Assembly (NCBI GenBank): GCA_018609125.1
Contig: JABAYF010000020.1
Span: forward strand, 1 to 64,000
Length of the DNA: 64,000 bases
Source: Candidatus Nanopelagicales bacterium
GTDB lineage: Bacteria; Actinomycetota; Actinomycetes; S36-B12
Direction of reading: 5' to 3'
In this document: one piece after another, positions 56,093-63,387 of the stretch
How positions within the stretch are numbered: the first letter of the stretch is position 1
Layout: every line of letters begins with the position of its first letter
The notes under the pieces: generated by a model
Told to the model about the DNA's origin: nothing
What the model saw: the letters and a program-made list of their open reading frames with translations, nothing else
Databases searched by the model: none
Translations under genes and position numbers: made by a program

Positions 56093-57010
56093 CTAGTCGA
56101 AGGAGTGCAGGGCGGCGTTAAGCCCGCCCCAGTCTCCTTCGCGTGGAAGCACCTGCAGCGCACCAGTTTGTGAATGTCGTCGGAAGAGCAGATCAGGCAC
56201 ACCTGCGAGTTCTCGTGCTTTCACGACCTGGCCATCAGGCGTAGAAATTTGGGCTCCGGCGGTCACGTAGGTGCCCGCCTCCACGATACATCGATCGCCG
56301 AGTGGGATGCCGATGCCTGCGTTAGCCCCGATCAGGCAGCCCTGTCCGACGGTGATGATTTCTTGTCCACCCCCGGATAGAGTGCCCATGATGGATGCCC
56401 CGCCTCCGATGTCTGAGCCATCGCCCACCACGACACCGGCTGAGATGCGGCCCTCAACCATTGAGGTGCCCAGGGTGCCGGCGTTGAAATTGATGAATCC
56501 TTCATGCATCACCACAGTGCCGACGCCTACGTAGGCGCCCAGTCGCACGCGATCAGCGTCGGCAATGCGGACACCGGAGGGCACGACGTAGTCGACCATG
56601 CGAGGAAATCGGTCGACGCCGAACACTGTCACGTGATGTCCGTGACTGCGTGCGCGCAACACTGTGTCGGCTAGGTCATCAGTTGCTACCGGACCCAGCG
56701 ATGTCCAGGCATTCAGTGGCAGGAGGGTGAAGATTCCATCCAGGTTGATGCTGCGGGGGAGGACCAGCCGGTGGGAGATGAGGTGCAACCGGAGGTATGC
56801 ATCTGCGGCATCACGCGGCGGCGCTGTGAGATCTTCGACAACACATCGCAGCGGGCGGACGTCAACCTGGCGGACGTCGTCGGTGCGGATGGCCGCATCG
56901 ATAGCGGGCACCGGTAACGGCTGCTTGTTCAGGACAGGCTGGGGGTACCAGACATCCAAGACTGCGCCGTCACGGTAGGTCGCTAGGCCGAGGCCACTGG
57001 CTGCATTCAC
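56093..57010 (-). CDS. dapD: Tetrahydrodipicolinate N-succinyltransferase
   Basis: Left-handed beta-helix acyltransferase that succinylates tetrahydrodipicolinate for lysine and meso-DAP. The hexapeptide-repeat region spans about 140-270 (VRIADADRVRLGAYVG, GGGASIMGTLSGGG). The N-terminal domain and ASGLGLATYRDGAVLDVWYP start match the actinobacterial DapD class (about 305-317 aa). TAGCGT stands 6 nt before the GTG start. It is convergent with gltA. Confidence 0.94.
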   Translation of the reverse strand: MNAASGLGLATYRDGAVLDVWYPQPVLNKQPLPVPAIDAAIRTDDVRQVDVRPLRCVVEDLTAPPRDAADAYLRLHLISHRLVLPRSINLDGIFTLLPLNAWTSLGPVATDDLADTVLRARSHGHHVTVFGVDRFPRMVDYVVPSGVRIADADRVRLGAYVGVGTVVMHEGFINFNAGTLGTSMVEGRISAGVVVGDGSDIGGGASIMGTLSGGGQEIITVGQGCLIGANAGIGIPLGDRCIVEAGTYVTAGAQISTPDGQVVKARELAGVPDLLFRRHSQTGALQVLPREGDWGGLNAALHSFD

Positions 57011-57016
57011 GGTCCG

Positions 57017-57022
57017 ACGCTA
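57017..57022 (-). promoter_or_regulatory. Putative leaderless -10 (TAGCGT) for dapD
   Basis: TAGCGT on the minus strand ends 6 nt before GTG 57010 and abuts a 13-bp hairpin on its upstream side. Confidence 0.5.
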
Positions 57023-57063
57023 GCGCAGGTCGGGCCACCGACATTGGCGACCCGACCTGCGCT
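57022..57063. terminator. 13-bp perfect inverted repeat between the DUF5666-like gene and dapD
   Basis: AGCGCAGGTCGGG (57022-57034) pairs with 57051-57063 across a 16-nt loop. It lies 20 nt after the stop of the upstream minus-strand gene and just upstream of the dapD -10. A terminator without a T-tract is the simplest reading; it could also be a dapD operator. Confidence 0.65.
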
Positions 57064-57082
57064 GGACTTAACGATGGATGTT

Positions 57083-57718
57083 CTAGGCGGCGTCTGCAGA
57101 TGGTTGACCCTGACCCGGGCCACCGCGCTGGCCGGGCTTGCCGGGCTTGCCTGCACCCTCGGGGCGGTCGGCCATCCACTGCTCCATGTCCGCACGGCGC
57201 TGCTCGAACTCGGCTTGGGCTTGCGCGCTCATCGCCTTGATGTTCTCCGCGATTACGGCTGAGCCGGAATCGAGGGCGAGGACATGTACGGTGTCACCGA
57301 CCTGCGCGGTGCCCTCGGCACGATCCCGCTGCTGGGTGGTGTCGGCGTCGATGGTGTACGTCTGGCTAAAGCCATCAGAGCTTTCCACCGTGATGGCGGT
57401 TGCACTCACGTTGGTGACCTCGCCGCGTTGAATCAACTGTGTCTGCACGGCGCCATCTTGAGTCTCGACCACGATCTCACCGTGAAGCATGTCCTTCCCA
57501 ATCGCACTGTGCCCACCGGGGCCGCGACCTTTGCGCTCATGGTTCTGCTCGCCTTCGCCTGACTGGTCATCAGTCTCAGACGTAGCGCCGGTGGAAGACT
57601 CTGGAGTTGTTGAGTTATTGGTTTCGTCGTCAGCTTGTGCTGCCGCGGCAAAACCGGCAAGCCCGGTCACCGCGAGTGCTCCTGCGGCGATAGCGGTAAC
57701 GGTTCGTCGGTGTCCCAT
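57083..57718 (-). CDS. Secreted DUF5666-like protein with Gly/Pro-rich tail
   Basis: A signal peptide (MGHRRTVTAIAAGALAV...AAQA, cleavage near residue 29) is followed by an acidic Ser/Thr-rich linker and a His/Arg-rich stretch. A small beta domain (about 80-145; RGEVTNVSATAITVESSDGFSQTYTIDADT) resembles DUF5666. The C-terminal tail (about 175-211) is rich in Gly, Pro, Lys and Gln. No enzymatic motif is visible. The start at ATG 57718 gives a clean signal peptide; the frame extends to 57775. Family match is tentative. Confidence 0.7.
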   Translation of the reverse strand: MGHRRTVTAIAAGALAVTGLAGFAAAAQADDETNNSTTPESSTGATSETDDQSGEGEQNHERKGRGPGGHSAIGKDMLHGEIVVETQDGAVQTQLIQRGEVTNVSATAITVESSDGFSQTYTIDADTTQQRDRAEGTAQVGDTVHVLALDSGSAVIAENIKAMSAQAQAEFEQRRADMEQWMADRPEGAGKPGKPGQRGGPGQGQPSADAA

Positions 57719-57830
57719 GGTGCGCTCCCTCACTATTTCGGCGATCGTGTTATCGCCAAGTAAAGAGAGCCTCACAGGGAAGTGTATGGACCGTATTCGG
57801 CGAATGTTCGCGTTAGGTAAAGATCAACAA

Positions 57831-58760
57831 CTAGGCCAGGCCGCGGCGGTTTACGCTGGGTTGTCGCAGGCCACGAATTGCATCGACCATGTCGACGGTT
57901 TGCCGGGTAGCGGGTACGTCATGGACGCGAAACACCCGAGCACCCAACCAGGTGGCGATAGACGTGGCGGCCAAGGTGCCGGTGAGGCGGTCTATCGGCA
58001 CTGGTATGTCGAGTGTTTCGCCAACAAAGTCCTTGCGAGACAGGGACACCAGCACCGGCCAGCCGGTGTCTACCATCTCATCAAGCCTTCGCGTGACCTC
58101 TAGAGACTGTCGTGTGTTGAGCCCGAAATCGTGTCCGGGGTCAATGATGATGCTTTGTGGATTCACCCCACTGTGTTCAGCCTGCTCAGCCAGGGCAAGA
58201 GTGCGCTGCAATACATCTGCCATTACGTCAGGATAGGCCACCCGATGCGGACGTGTTCGTGGCTGTTGCCCGCCCGCATGGGTACAGACGATGCCGACGG
58301 AGTGGCTGGCAGCGACAGCAAAAATATCAGGTTCGACGCCGCCCCATGCGTCGTTGATTAAGGATGCGCCGGCTGTGCAGGCCACATCGGCAACCTCGGC
58401 CCGCCAGGTGTCAACGCTAATAATGAGCTTCGGATGACGCTCGTGAAGGGCGGCAATGAACTCGGCGGTGCGGGAGATCTCCTCGCGAGTGGATACCGCC
58501 TTCCCCGGCCCAGCTTTCACGCCGCCAACATCGAGGATATGCGCACCAGCGGCAACCGCAGCATCGGCGGCCAGCAACGCTGGTTCGTCGGCGAATGTGG
58601 CGCCAGCGTCATAAAAGGAGTCCGGTGTGCGGTTGATGATGGCCATCACCAGGCGGTCATAAATGCCAAATGTCTGGCCATTGAGAACAAGGGACCGTGG
58701 TGGCACGTGAGGATCACGACGACCGATTGGGCTAGGCGCTGCGGTGAAGGGGACGTCCAT
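57831..58760 (-). CDS. folP2: Dihydropteroate synthase homologue (FolP2-like)
   Basis: TIM-barrel protein of the DHPS family (309 aa). The first-strand motif reads MAIINRTPDSFYDAGATF and the second loop VGGVKAGPGKAV. These match mycobacterial FolP2 (Rv1207) rather than the canonical LNVTPDSFSDGG and GGESTRPG of FolP1, so genuine DHPS activity is doubtful. Synteny with DivIVA-like and DUF3117 genes also matches Rv1207-Rv1211. ATG 58760 is used; only 6 bp separate it from the divergent DivIVA-like gene. Confidence 0.82.
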   Translation of the reverse strand: MDVPFTAAPSPIGRRDPHVPPRSLVLNGQTFGIYDRLVMAIINRTPDSFYDAGATFADEPALLAADAAVAAGAHILDVGGVKAGPGKAVSTREEISRTAEFIAALHERHPKLIISVDTWRAEVADVACTAGASLINDAWGGVEPDIFAVAASHSVGIVCTHAGGQQPRTRPHRVAYPDVMADVLQRTLALAEQAEHSGVNPQSIIIDPGHDFGLNTRQSLEVTRRLDEMVDTGWPVLVSLSRKDFVGETLDIPVPIDRLTGTLAATSIATWLGARVFRVHDVPATRQTVDMVDAIRGLRQPSVNRRGLA

Positions 58761-58766
58761 GGCACC

Positions 58767-59096
58767 ATGATGTCTATGGCGCTGCTCTTTGTGCTCGTTG
58801 GGATAGTCGTGATTACCGCTACCTTCCTGCTCGCGACCAACCGATGGCCCGATCCTGGCCTCGTTGAGGACCCGGGCGACCGCCTTCCACCATCCTTGGT
58901 GGACGTGCCCCTGGGCCGGCTGCACGCCTCAGACATCGAAGAACTCCAGCTTGACCAAGCCACCCGCGGTTATCGCATGGCGGATGTAGACGCGGTTCTC
59001 ACGAGGCTGACCGAAGAAATTGCTGCCCGTGATGCGCAGTTGGCACAGGTGCAAGCGCCTGAGGAGTCGGATCTGCCCGAACGGCCCCTGCAGTAG
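58767..59096 (+). CDS. DivIVA-domain small membrane protein (109 aa)
   Basis: One N-terminal helix (about 5-23, ALLFVLVGIVVITATFLLA) is followed by a cytoplasmic region with the DivIVA-type LPPSLVDVPLGRL and RGYRMADVDAVLTRLTEEI, a short coiled coil. This matches Rv1209-type proteins next to folP2. A role in polar growth or cell-wall synthesis is plausible but unproven. The start is within MMSMALL, any of three ATGs; the frame continues upstream through folP2 but is antisense there. Confidence 0.78.
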   Translation: MMSMALLFVLVGIVVITATFLLATNRWPDPGLVEDPGDRLPPSLVDVPLGRLHASDIEELQLDQATRGYRMADVDAVLTRLTEEIAARDAQLAQVQAPEESDLPERPLQ

Positions 59097-59241
59097 CCCA
59101 TTTGCTGCACACCACCTGCTGACCAGACCCAAAGCGCAGGGTGAAGCCGCATAGGAGATAATGACCTTTAGTTCAGGCGCACCCGCGCCGATGCTCAACC
59201 GGTCATCGCACCGGGCATATGCGCAAACGAAGGGATCGACC

Positions 59242-59409
59242 ATGGCCGCCATGAAGCCACGGACGGGCGACGGCCCGATGGAGGTTACGAAGGAGGGCCG
59301 TGGTTATGTCATGCGGGTCCCCCTCGAAGGCGGCGGTCGACTCGTGGTGGAGTTGAATGCCACAGAAGCGACCGAACTCGGCGATAAACTTATTGAAGCG
59401 GTCGTTTAA
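59242..59409 (+). CDS. DUF3117 family protein (55 aa)
   Basis: Small conserved actinobacterial protein: MAAMKPRTGDGPMEVTKEGR, then VMRVPLEGGGRLVVELN and a short helix. It matches Rv1211. Its function is unknown. An AAGGGAT Shine-Dalgarno lies upstream of ATG 59242, so the longer frame from 59161 is rejected. Its TAA overlaps the stop of the convergent methyltransferase gene as TTAA. Confidence 0.93.
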   Translation: MAAMKPRTGDGPMEVTKEGRGYVMRVPLEGGGRLVVELNATEATELGDKLIEAVV

Positions 59410-60044
59410 AGCCCATCATCGCTACTCGTTGGACGCCACACTGCCAGACACATTCCACTGCCTACCGTCGCCAGCGTCGTGGTCCACGCCTCATGCGCGT
59501 GTAGTGCCGCGATGAGTTCGCGGTCAAGATGTTCGGCATCAATGCACATCGCTAAGACCCCGCCCGGGCGCATCACCGAAGAAATCTCCGCGAGCATGAT
59601 CTCGGGATCGCCCAGCGCCGGTGCACTGGGCGTGAGCACCACCAGCGCGTAGGAACCCTCGGTGAGTCGCGTGATCACGTCGGTTGCGTCGCCAGCGATG
59701 AATCGGCACCGGTGAGCGGCGTGGTCCATGGCGGCCACCGTTCGTCGGGCGATTGAATGCAGGGCCGGATCTGCGTCAACGGAGGTCACCACCGATGCGG
59801 CGGGCAGCCCCGCGAGCAACCAGCCGGTAGAAACGCCGGTCCCGGTACCTAGTTCGAGGACCTGGGCGGGTTGGGTCAGGCTGGCTATCCACCGCAGCAG
59901 GCTGCCCACCGCCGGGGCCACCGTCAGAACATCTCTTTCTTGCCCATGTTGCCTCGCTTCAACGAGGGCCAATGGTTCGTGTGCAGCGGAGTTGACGTAG
60001 GCCCAGGTGACCGGGCTAGGCGGTAAATCAGATGTTGAACTCAC
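59406..60044 (-). CDS. Class I SAM-dependent O-methyltransferase
   Basis: Rossmann-fold methyltransferase of the PCMT/catechol-type O-methyltransferase family (212 aa). SAM-binding motif I is VLELGTGTGVSTGWLL, with VVTSVDADP at the acidic ribose-binding position. AHEPLALVEARQ at the N-terminus matches Rv1220c-type proteins. The substrate is unknown. GTG start with TAGGGT 8 nt upstream. In mycobacteria sigE lies beyond it; here an htrA-like gene does. Confidence 0.88.
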   Translation of the reverse strand: MSSTSDLPPSPVTWAYVNSAAHEPLALVEARQHGQERDVLTVAPAVGSLLRWIASLTQPAQVLELGTGTGVSTGWLLAGLPAASVVTSVDADPALHSIARRTVAAMDHAAHRCRFIAGDATDVITRLTEGSYALVVLTPSAPALGDPEIMLAEISSVMRPGGVLAMCIDAEHLDRELIAALHAHEAWTTTLATVGSGMCLAVWRPTSSDDGL

Positions 60045-60052
60045 AAAATCGC

Positions 60053-60058
60053 ACCCTA
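60053..60058 (-). promoter_or_regulatory. Putative leaderless -10 (TAGGGT) for O-methyltransferase
   Basis: TAGGGT on the minus strand ends 8 nt before GTG 60044. Confidence 0.45.
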
Positions 60059-60138
60059 CGCCCCCCGACCTACGGAGGTGGGCCGATGCCGGGTTTCCGG
60101 TCGACCAGGTACCTGACGCGATGATTAATCAGGGGTGC

Positions 60139-60144
60139 CACACT
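60139..60144 (+). promoter_or_regulatory. Putative leaderless -10 (CACACT) for htrA-like gene
   Basis: CACACT ends 6 nt before GTG 60151. Confidence 0.35.
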
Positions 60145-60150
60145 CGTGCC

Positions 60151-61275
60151 GTGAGCGATGACGACCAACCTGTGCGCCCGCCAGCGTCATGGTGGTTGAT
60201 CGCAGGTCTGGTTGTTGCGCTTATTGGCCTCATCGGAGCCGCCCTAGGAATCGCTATCGGTGTGGGTGCCGAGGCTGCGGATCAACGCCCCGGTACAACG
60301 GGAATCACTCAATCGCTGCCCCAGCAGGATGCCGATCGACTTCCCCCCGCTGCGGGAACGATCGCTGCGGTTGCTGCCGCGACGCTGCCAGCTGTGGTGT
60401 CTATCGCGGTAGAGGGCGGTGGCAGTGCTGGCACCGGATCTGGGTTCGTGATTGATGCCGGTGGTTACATTGTGACCAACAGTCATGTGATCGAGGCAGC
60501 AGCAGAAAGCGTCGATGGCACCGTGCGGGTGGTCTTTTCCAACGGAAACCAAACCGAAGCATTAATCATCGGTCGAAACGTTTCTGCCGATGTTGCCGTG
60601 ATTCAGGTGACCGATCCAGAAATCCTCGGTGGCCAACTGGCGATCGTCGCCTGGGGTGAAAGCGAAGCGTTGGCTGTTGGCGATTCGGTGATCGCGATCG
60701 GGGCACCACTTGGTTTGGCCGGTACCGTCACCGCCGGCATTGTTAGTTCGCTCGATCGGCCCGTCACCACCGGCTCTGCCGACCGGACCGCATTTATCAA
60801 TGCGATTCAGATCGACGCCGCTATCAATCCGGGCAACTCCGGTGGGCCGCTGCTCAATAGTGAAGGCCGCGTTGTGGGCGTGAACTCTGCGGTCGCAACA
60901 TTGGCCGCCGCTGGTGGTTCGGGCAGCATCGGTCTCGGCTTCGCAATCCCCGCCGATTCTGCCGAACGCATCGTCAACGAGATCATCGAGACCGGCACAT
61001 CGGCCACCCCCGTGATCGGTGTTGTTTTGGACGTGAACTTCGCCGGAACCGGGGCGCTCATCGAGGAGGTCACCGCGGGCGGCCCAGCAGCGAACGCGGG
61101 CATCCAGCCTGGAGATGTCATCACCGCTGTCGATGGGCGTCCGGTTACCGATGCGCGCACCCTGGTGATTGCGATTCGCTCGAATGCGCCGGGTGATTCC
61201 ATCGTCCTCACGGTCAACCGAGCGGGTCAGCAGGAGCAGGTCTCGGTCATCCTGGCCGGGGATCAGCGCGACTAG
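60151..61275 (+). CDS. HtrA/DegP-like membrane-anchored serine protease with PDZ domain
   Basis: S1C-family protease of 374 aa. One N-terminal helix (about 15-36) anchors a trypsin-like domain with triad H112 (TNSHV), D147 (SADVAV) and S230 (PGNSGGPL). A single PDZ domain follows (about 275-372; GIQPGDVITAVDGRPV). It probably degrades or senses misfolded extracytoplasmic proteins. GTG 60151 is chosen because a -10-like CACACT lies 6 nt upstream and the cytoplasmic tail is short; ATG 60121 is possible. tatB follows. The sigE and rseA genes that precede htrA in mycobacteria are absent. Confidence 0.9.
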   Translation: MSDDDQPVRPPASWWLIAGLVVALIGLIGAALGIAIGVGAEAADQRPGTTGITQSLPQQDADRLPPAAGTIAAVAAATLPAVVSIAVEGGGSAGTGSGFVIDAGGYIVTNSHVIEAAAESVDGTVRVVFSNGNQTEALIIGRNVSADVAVIQVTDPEILGGQLAIVAWGESEALAVGDSVIAIGAPLGLAGTVTAGIVSSLDRPVTTGSADRTAFINAIQIDAAINPGNSGGPLLNSEGRVVGVNSAVATLAAAGGSGSIGLGFAIPADSAERIVNEIIETGTSATPVIGVVLDVNFAGTGALIEEVTAGGPAANAGIQPGDVITAVDGRPVTDARTLVIAIRSNAPGDSIVLTVNRAGQQEQVSVILAGDQRD

Positions 61276-61342
61276 GTGCAGGTCTGATGTGCGGATAACA
61301 CATTAAACTGTGGCTTAGGCGACATGACCGGGAGCACCGACG

Positions 61343-61348
61343 TAGGGT
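61343..61348 (+). promoter_or_regulatory. Putative leaderless -10 (TAGGGT) for tatB
   Basis: TAGGGT ends 6 nt before ATG 61355. Confidence 0.5.
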
Positions 61349-61354
61349 GGGGTC

Positions 61355-61681
61355 ATGTTTGATGTCGGAATTGGCGAAATCGCGATTCTTGCGGTCATCG
61401 GGTTGTTGATTTTCGGACCCGAAAAACTGCCGAAGGCCGCAGCCGACGCGGCGCGGATGCTACGCAATCTGCGTGCGATGGCAACGAACGCTCGCCAAGA
61501 TCTTGTCGATTCTGCCGGAATTGATGTGGGTGATACGAAAAAGGCGCTGCAGGAATTTAGTCAATATCACCCTAAGCGCCTGATGAGTGATCTACTCGGC
61601 GACGACACACCCGCTGATCCGAAAGCAGGGCCCGGCCGTTCCGCGAGTCCGACCCCTCGATTCGACCCCGACGCTACCTAG
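61355..61681 (+). CDS. tatB: Sec-independent translocase subunit TatB
   Basis: A 108-aa protein with one N-terminal helix (VGIGEIAILAVIGLLIFGPEKLP; the FGPEKLP hinge is diagnostic), then an amphipathic helix (KAAADAARMLRNLRAMA) and a polar tail. With TatC it recognises twin-arginine substrates. TatA and TatC genes are not in this window. Its TAG overlaps the stop of convergent mrp as CTAG. Confidence 0.94.
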   Translation: MFDVGIGEIAILAVIGLLIFGPEKLPKAAADAARMLRNLRAMATNARQDLVDSAGIDVGDTKKALQEFSQYHPKRLMSDLLGDDTPADPKAGPGRSASPTPRFDPDAT

Positions 61682-62817
61682 CGTACGGCGGGGGTGAGGC
61701 CAAGGGATTGGCCCACGAGTCCGCGTGGTTTCCCTGCCAGGCGGGCGGCCATGTCGATCAGCATCGCCGCGGCGGGCGCATCCGGATCGGCAAGGACGAG
61801 AGGCTGGCCTGCGTCCCCGCCAATTCGTAGTCGAGGATCGAAAGGCACCCGCCCCATCAGCGGGACAGACGTGCCCAAACCAGCGCTCAACTGTTCTGCC
61901 ACTCGCGCGCCACCGCCCACACCGAACAGGTCGATCGGTTCACCACAGTGCGGGCACGGGAAGCCGCTCATATTTTCAATAACTCCGGTTACATTTTGCT
62001 TCAGCTGCTCAGCCAGCATGCCTGCCCGCACCGCAACGTCGGCTGCCGCAGCCTGGGGCGTAGTCACCACCACGAGTGAGGCGCTGGGAAGAAGCTGTGC
62101 GGTGGACATCGCAATGTCGCCGGTACCGGGGGGCAGATCAAGCAGGAGCACATCTAGGTCGCCCCACCAGACGTCGGAGAGAAACTGTTGCAGCGCACGG
62201 TGAAGCATGGGCCCACGGAACGCCACCGGCTGGCTGGAGCCACCGGGCTTAAATGGCAGCATCGAGATGGCGCGAACGCCGTAGGCTTCGCTCGGCATGA
62301 TCATGCCTTCAACGACCGTCGGTGCTGTGGTGATACCGAGGAGCCCCGGAATGGAGTGGCCGTAGATGTCGGCGTCAACGATGCCAACCGTATGACCAGC
62401 AGCAGCCATGGCCACCGCCAAATTGACGGTGACGGAAGACTTCCCGACCCCTCCCTTGCCTGAAGTGATCGCATACACGTGCGTGCGATTACCGGGTTGG
62501 GTGAAGACGATTTCCTTCTCCTCGCGTCCACCCTGCAGCGTGGATCGCAATTTCTTTCGCTGCTCATCATTCATCACATCAAGTTCAACCTGGACCTCGC
62601 TGACCCCGCGCACGCTGCCCACCGCGATGGTGATCCGCTGGGTGATCGTGTCCTTCATCGGGCAGCCGGAGACGGTGAGAAAGATGGCGACCTTAACGAC
62701 GCCGCCGTCAATGTCGACTGACTTGACCATGCCGAGATCGGTGATCGGTCGATGGATCTCTGGATCCTCTACCTTGGCGAGGGCTGCCTGAATGTCTTCG
62801 GGATTAATCGATGCCAT
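61678..62817 (-). CDS. mrp: Mrp/ApbC family ATP-binding Fe-S cluster carrier
   Basis: Loads or transfers Fe-S clusters. The N-terminal DUF59/MIP18 domain (about 5-90) includes SGCPMKDTI. The P-loop domain has the deviant Walker A SGKGGVGKSS (near 119-128), DADIYGHSIPG, and LDLPPGTGD. The cluster-ligand pair CPHCG lies near residue 290. At 379 aa it has typical length. TAGCAT lies 6 nt upstream of the ATG. It likely serves the many Fe-S proteins nearby (WhiB, FbiC, ferredoxin, molybdoenzyme). Confidence 0.95.
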   Translation of the reverse strand: MASINPEDIQAALAKVEDPEIHRPITDLGMVKSVDIDGGVVKVAIFLTVSGCPMKDTITQRITIAVGSVRGVSEVQVELDVMNDEQRKKLRSTLQGGREEKEIVFTQPGNRTHVYAITSGKGGVGKSSVTVNLAVAMAAAGHTVGIVDADIYGHSIPGLLGITTAPTVVEGMIMPSEAYGVRAISMLPFKPGGSSQPVAFRGPMLHRALQQFLSDVWWGDLDVLLLDLPPGTGDIAMSTAQLLPSASLVVVTTPQAAAADVAVRAGMLAEQLKQNVTGVIENMSGFPCPHCGEPIDLFGVGGGARVAEQLSAGLGTSVPLMGRVPFDPRLRIGGDAGQPLVLADPDAPAAAMLIDMAARLAGKPRGLVGQSLGLTPAVR

Positions 62818-62823
62818 CCCACG

Positions 62824-62829
62824 ATGCTA
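62824..62829 (-). promoter_or_regulatory. Putative leaderless -10 (TAGCAT) for mrp
   Basis: TAGCAT on the minus strand ends 6 nt before ATG 62817. Confidence 0.5.
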
Positions 62830-62835
62830 TGGGCA

Positions 62836-63387
62836 CTAGGCGGTGGGTGCCGAACCGCCATCGTTCTCGTCCCGCTCAAGGGAGTTGGTCCATGCCATCG
62901 TGATTTCTTCCACGGCGTCGCGCAGTTCACCGCGCAGGTAGTCGCGGGTGGCGACTTCGCCGAGGGCTAGTCGCAGGGCAGCAATCTCGCGGGCGAGGTA
63001 TTCCGCGTCCGCCATGACACGTTCGGTCATCGCCCTGTCTTCCAAATACTGCACACGATCTCGATCAGACTGCCGATTTTGGGCAAGCAAAATGAGAGGT
63101 GCCGCGTAGGAGGCCTGCAAAGACAGCAGCAGGGTGAGGAAGATGAACGGATAGGCATCGGGTTTGAGGTTGTCCGGGGCGAAAATGTTCCAGGCCAACC
63201 ACAGGCTGATCGCCAGGGTCATCCAGGCGATGAAGTTCCACGAACCAATGAAGCGGGCGATGCGTTCAGAGATCCGGCCGAAGTTCTCCGGGTCATAACT
63301 CGGCCCCCGCAGACGCCCGCGTTCAAGTGGCTGATCGAGTCGGATCTCGGTGCGTCGTCGGCGCGGCAGAGGAGGACGGGCCATCAC
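62836..63387 (-). CDS. DUF1003 family membrane protein
   Basis: A 183-aa protein with two helices (about 48-66 and 77-98) in the DUF1003 pattern: RIARFIGSWNFIAWMTLAI, FDPYPFILL-like LKPDAYPFIFLTLLLSLQA, then YAAPLILLAQNRQSDRDR. A cytoplasmic coiled coil follows. Function is unknown. The GTG start overlaps the stop of the MgtE-N/CBS gene (GTGA), and the two genes are often neighbours in actinobacteria, hinting at a joint role in ion homeostasis. Confidence 0.88.
   Translation of the reverse strand: MMARPPLPRRRRTEIRLDQPLERGRLRGPSYDPENFGRISERIARFIGSWNFIAWMTLAISLWLAWNIFAPDNLKPDAYPFIFLTLLLSLQASYAAPLILLAQNRQSDRDRVQYLEDRAMTERVMADAEYLAREIAALRLALGEVATRDYLRGELRDAVEEITMAWTNSLERDENDGGSAPTA

Noticed and set aside
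61287..61303. ATGTG-N7-CACAT dyad between htrA and tatB
   Set aside because: Arms are only 5 bp and the spacing does not match CRP/FNR-type sites; chance is likely.
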